Source: Legionellales bacterium (GTDB taxonomy: Bacteria; Pseudomonadota; Gammaproteobacteria; Berkiellales; Berkiellaceae). Taken from it: a stretch of DNA of 38,224 nucleotides. Each line of letters opens with the position of its first letter. Position 1 is the stretch's first letter. The stretch is taken from contig CANJMM010000017.1 of NCBI GenBank assembly GCA_947475765.1, forward strand, positions 1 to 38,224, read 5' to 3'. This document shows, one piece after another, positions 37,038 through 38,224 of the stretch. The position numbers and the translations under genes are program-made. A model generated the notes under the pieces. That model saw nothing but the letters and a program-made list of their open reading frames with translations, was not told where the DNA came from and ran no database searches.

Positions 37038-37170
37038 TACACGCTCTTTATAATTGGTGAATGAAGCGGTTATTTTAATATCGCAAACTATAAACTGCTA
37101 CGCGATGTAAATCTAGTAACTGAGTAATAATATTTATTATAAGCCATTAAGCTGAGTTTTGATTTTAATT

Positions 37171-37206
37171 TTAATCTAGATTTTAATCTAAAGTTTAATC
37201 TAAAGT
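37171..37206 (-). repeat. 12-bp tandem repeat including the ABC permease stop codon
   Basis: On the plus strand TTAATCTAAAGT occurs at 37183-37194 and 37195-37206, and a 10/12 copy (TTAATCTAGATT) at 37171-37182. On the minus strand one unit reads ACTTTAGATTAA, which is exactly the last three codons plus stop (Thr-Leu-Asp-stop) of the ABC permease. The gene end is thus repeated about three times, in frame. Confidence 0.88.
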
Positions 37207-38091
37207 TTGACGATAATTTTTCAAACCAATCAGCAGAACAACTAAGGTAAAAATTAAAAGGGGCCATATATTTGGCCAAGAGTCTGTGAAGCCATTACCT
37301 TTAAGCATAATGCCACGAATCAAGCGCTGGAAATAACTAAGGGGTAAGACATTCCCTATAAATTGCGCCCAATAGGGCATGCCTCTAAAGGGAAACATAA
37401 ATCCAGATAATAATAAAGAGGGTAAAAAAAAGAATAAAGTCAATTGCATTGCTTGAGCCTGAGTTCGGGCAATGCTAGAAATGGTTATGCCCACAGTTAG
37501 ATTAGCGACAATAAATAAAAAAATACAAAATAACAGAAAAAAGAGATTGCCTAAAAAAGGCACGCCGAATACCCATTTAGCGGCAAATAAAATTAAACTG
37601 ACTTGCATATAGCCAATAATAACATAGGGCATAATTTTGCCTATCATGACTTCAATGGGTAAAACAGGGGTGCTCAGCAAATTTTCCATGGTGCCCCCTT
37701 CAACTTCTCGTGTAATGCCCATGGCGGTATACATGGTCATGGTCATGGTTAAAATCACACCCATTAAGCCCGGGATGATATTAAAAGCTGTGATACCTTC
37801 AGGGTTGAAGCGTTTATGAATAATCACCTCAAATAAAGGCTCAAGAGAGAGGGGGGGCGTTAATACGCCTTTTAATTCATTGCTTAAGGCTGTTTTGGCC
37901 AGTTGCTGCAGGGCAGAAATCGCATTGCCTATGGCAGTGGGATCGGTCGCATCGGCTTCGAATAATACTTGTGTTTTTTTGCCTCGAGTTAAATTTTTAG
38001 AAAAATCACTGGGAAGGGTAATGGCAAATTGAATTTTACCTTGTTGTAAGAGCGTATGAGCACTGGCTTCTGAAGAGGTAACTACTCGCAC
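37195..38091 (-). pseudogene. ABC-2 type transporter permease, 5'-truncated
   Basis: The 298 codons encode the C-terminal part of an ABC-2 (YhhJ/YbhR-like) permease. There is a periplasmic segment (residues 1-95), then hydrophobic helices at about 102-124, 152-172, 180-200, 216-236 and 276-292. The family motif REVEGGTMENLLSTPVLPIE lies at 128-147. Family members usually have about 370-380 residues, with a first helix and more periplasmic domain. Those are missing here. An in-frame TGA (38095-38097) lies two codons before the only possible start, a GTG at 38089 without a proper ribosome binding site. The reading frame is otherwise intact, so the truncation looks recent. No partner ATPase is in the window. 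Confidence 0.75.
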
Positions 38092-38094
38092 CCT

Positions 38095-38224
38095 TCAGAC
38101 AAGTTCACCAGCAAGTGCCATCTGAATTGCAATTAAAGGATTATATCCTTTGGTTGCCATGGTCTGCAAATAGCTGGAAATGCGACAATAAGCTTTTGCA
38201 TACAGCTCTTTTCTGAAACAACCA
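38095..38224 (-). mobile_element. C-terminal fragment of an IS66-type transposase
   Basis: Reading the minus strand from the window edge gives 42 codons before a TGA at 38095-38097. They include GCFRKELYAKAYCRISSYLQ followed by TMATKGYNPLIAIQMALAGE. This fits the IS66 transposase C-terminal pattern, in which a GCFR/CRIxSYLxT segment leads to NPLxAxxxAxxG. The frame runs off the right edge. The stop lies only four bases from the first codon of the truncated ABC permease, so no normal insertion-sequence terminus separates them. Family assignment is from pattern memory. Confidence 0.6.

Noticed and set aside
37038-37120. Minus-strand promoter for DUF47-pit using TTTACA and TATAGT
   Set aside because: The two boxes are only about 13 nt apart, too short for a sigma-70 promoter.

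Overview
The window is a bacterial core-genome segment followed by a shorter accessory tail. Positions 56-30637 hold a nearly unbroken run of transcription and translation genes in gammaproteobacterial order: tRNA-Gly(TCC), tRNA-Thr(GGT), tuf, tRNA-Trp(CCA), secE-nusG, rplKAJL-rpoBC, rpsL-rpsG-fusA, the S10 cluster (rpsJ to rpsQ), the spc cluster (rplN to secY-rpmJ) and the alpha cluster (rpsM-rpsK-rpsD-rpoA-rplQ). The protein sequences, the three-helix SecE, the zinc-free S14 and an L10-type leader before rplJ place it in the Gammaproteobacteria. The AT-rich composition, several lineage-specific changes in ribosomal proteins and the tRNA-tuf-tRNA-Trp-secE order fit a Legionella/Coxiella-type host-associated lineage, but the sequence alone does not settle the genus.

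The core run has no gap above 300 bases; the largest non-coding stretches are the rplJ leader (about 200 nt), the rpoC-rpsL interval (about 170 nt) and the rpsM leader (120 nt). Punctuation is visible: a strong terminator after tuf, a hairpin attenuator between rplL and rpoB, a TTGACA-17-TAGGAT promoter overlapping a terminator-like hairpin before rpsL, and a strong terminator after rplQ. There is no second tuf between fusA and rpsJ. The two genes are only 4 nt apart, so the str and S10 clusters are fused and there is no room for an L4-type S10 leader. Several ribosomal proteins deviate from family norms: S12 has Pro for Lys at position 88, S7 has a Gly-rich loop insertion, S13 has a Lys/Ala tail, S11 has an acidic Ser-rich N-terminal extension, L36 has a 4-residue insertion, and L2 has an altered C-terminal loop.

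From 30711 the window becomes accessory. On the plus strand an SstT-like sodium:amino-acid symporter and a PLP-dependent serine/threonine dehydratase form a likely serine-use operon, followed by a DUF5996 protein and a 484-residue protein I cannot assign (its own TATAAT promoter, several hydrophobic segments; possibly secreted or membrane-acting). On the minus strand, converging on it with overlapping stop codons, lie a PiT-type phosphate permease and its DUF47/PhoU-like partner. At the right edge an ABC-2 permease has lost its 5' end at a junction with what reads as the C-terminus of an IS66-type transposase. Short tandem duplications that contain the stop codon occur at the 3' ends of two accessory genes.

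I found no CRISPR array, prophage, toxin-antitoxin pair or recognisable defence island. The most original leads are the promoter/terminator overlap before rpsL, the unassigned 484-residue protein, and the cluster of ribosomal-protein departures.
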